From assembly GCA_035493595.1 (NCBI GenBank), contig DATJHZ010000389.1:1-6099 (forward strand): a stretch of 6,099 nucleotides of DNA, read 5' to 3'. Below, one piece after another: positions 5,987 through 6,099 of the stretch. The notes beneath the pieces are model-generated. The model did no database searches and was not told where the DNA came from. It worked only from the letters and a program-made list of their open reading frames with translations. The position numbers were made by a program, and so were the translations under genes. Position 1 is the stretch's first letter; each line of letters opens with the position of its first letter. The DNA is from DATCRE01 sp035493595. Lineage in GTDB: Bacteria; Bacteroidota; Bacteroidia; Cytophagales; Cyclobacteriaceae.

Positions 5987-6099
5987 ATGATAAAACAGAT
6001 TTACAGAAGCGTATGTGTTGCTTCCGTATTTTTCTTGTTACTGGGGCTCGGCACAGTCGCGAATGCGCAAAGCCGGGTGGTGACAGGAAAGATTAAGGA
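5987..6099 (+). CDS. SusC/RagA-like TonB-dependent outer-membrane receptor, N-terminal start only
   Basis: Only 37 codons are present before the window ends. ATG at 5987 opens MIKQIYRSVCVASVF, followed by a hydrophobic leucine-rich core and a signal peptidase I site ANA|QS (cleavage after Ala27). The mature protein starts QSRVVTGKIK, the usual opening of the carboxypeptidase-D-like plug-preceding domain of SusC proteins (typically R-x-V-x-G-x-V/I), so identification rests on the signal peptide, this motif and the PUL context. SusC proteins import oligosaccharides across the outer membrane with a SusD partner, expected downstream. No Shine-Dalgarno sequence precedes the ATG; the A-rich leader is normal for the phylum. 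The same signal-peptide-plus-CarboxypepD_reg start also occurs in other Bacteroidota outer-membrane proteins, hence the moderate confidence. Confidence 0.75.
   Translation, partial: MIKQIYRSVCVASVFFLLLGLGTVANAQSRVVTGKIK

Overview
The window looks like part of a polysaccharide-utilisation locus (PUL) from a member of the Bacteroidota, probably a free-living Cytophagales/Chitinophagales-type organism; the order-level guess is weak. The evidence is a one-polypeptide hybrid two-component regulator, the start of a SusC/RagA-like TonB-dependent receptor, an exported SGNH-type acetylesterase, TAnnTTTG-like -7 promoter elements, A-rich leaders mostly without Shine-Dalgarno sequences, and moderately AT-rich DNA.

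Layout. (1) Positions 1-878, minus strand: the N-terminal 292 residues of a secreted 'sialate O-acetylesterase' family (SASA, SGNH-fold) carbohydrate esterase. Its 3' end lies outside the window. (2) 879-1178: a divergent intergenic region with a candidate promoter for the rightward gene and two perfect short palindromes. (3) 1179-5330, plus strand: a complete 1383-residue hybrid two-component system (HTCS) regulator. In order it has a signal peptide, 14 propeller-blade motifs, a Y_Y_Y domain, a membrane helix, HisKA, HATPase_c, a receiver and an AraC-type HTH. (4) 5331-5424: a short gap with a perfect TAnnTTTG element. (5) 5425-5529, plus strand: a 34-codon ORF for a putative single-helix membrane peptide with a Shine-Dalgarno-like sequence. 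(6) 5530-5986: a long non-coding leader full of inverted and direct repeats. (7) 5987-6099, plus strand: the first 37 codons of a SusC-like receptor with a clear signal peptide.

How they probably work together (inference from known HTCS-PUL logic): the periplasmic propellers of the HTCS sense an oligosaccharide, phosphotransfer runs inside the same protein, and its AraC-type domain activates the susC-like operon downstream and possibly the divergent esterase. The receptor would import glycan fragments, and the esterase would strip acetyl groups from the glycan. The repeat-rich stretch just upstream of susC is the best place to look for the operator.

No rRNA, tRNA, CRISPR array, transposase or integrase is visible. 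The core genes belong to well-known families. The less ordinary material is the 34-aa ORF and the repeat and hairpin array before susC.
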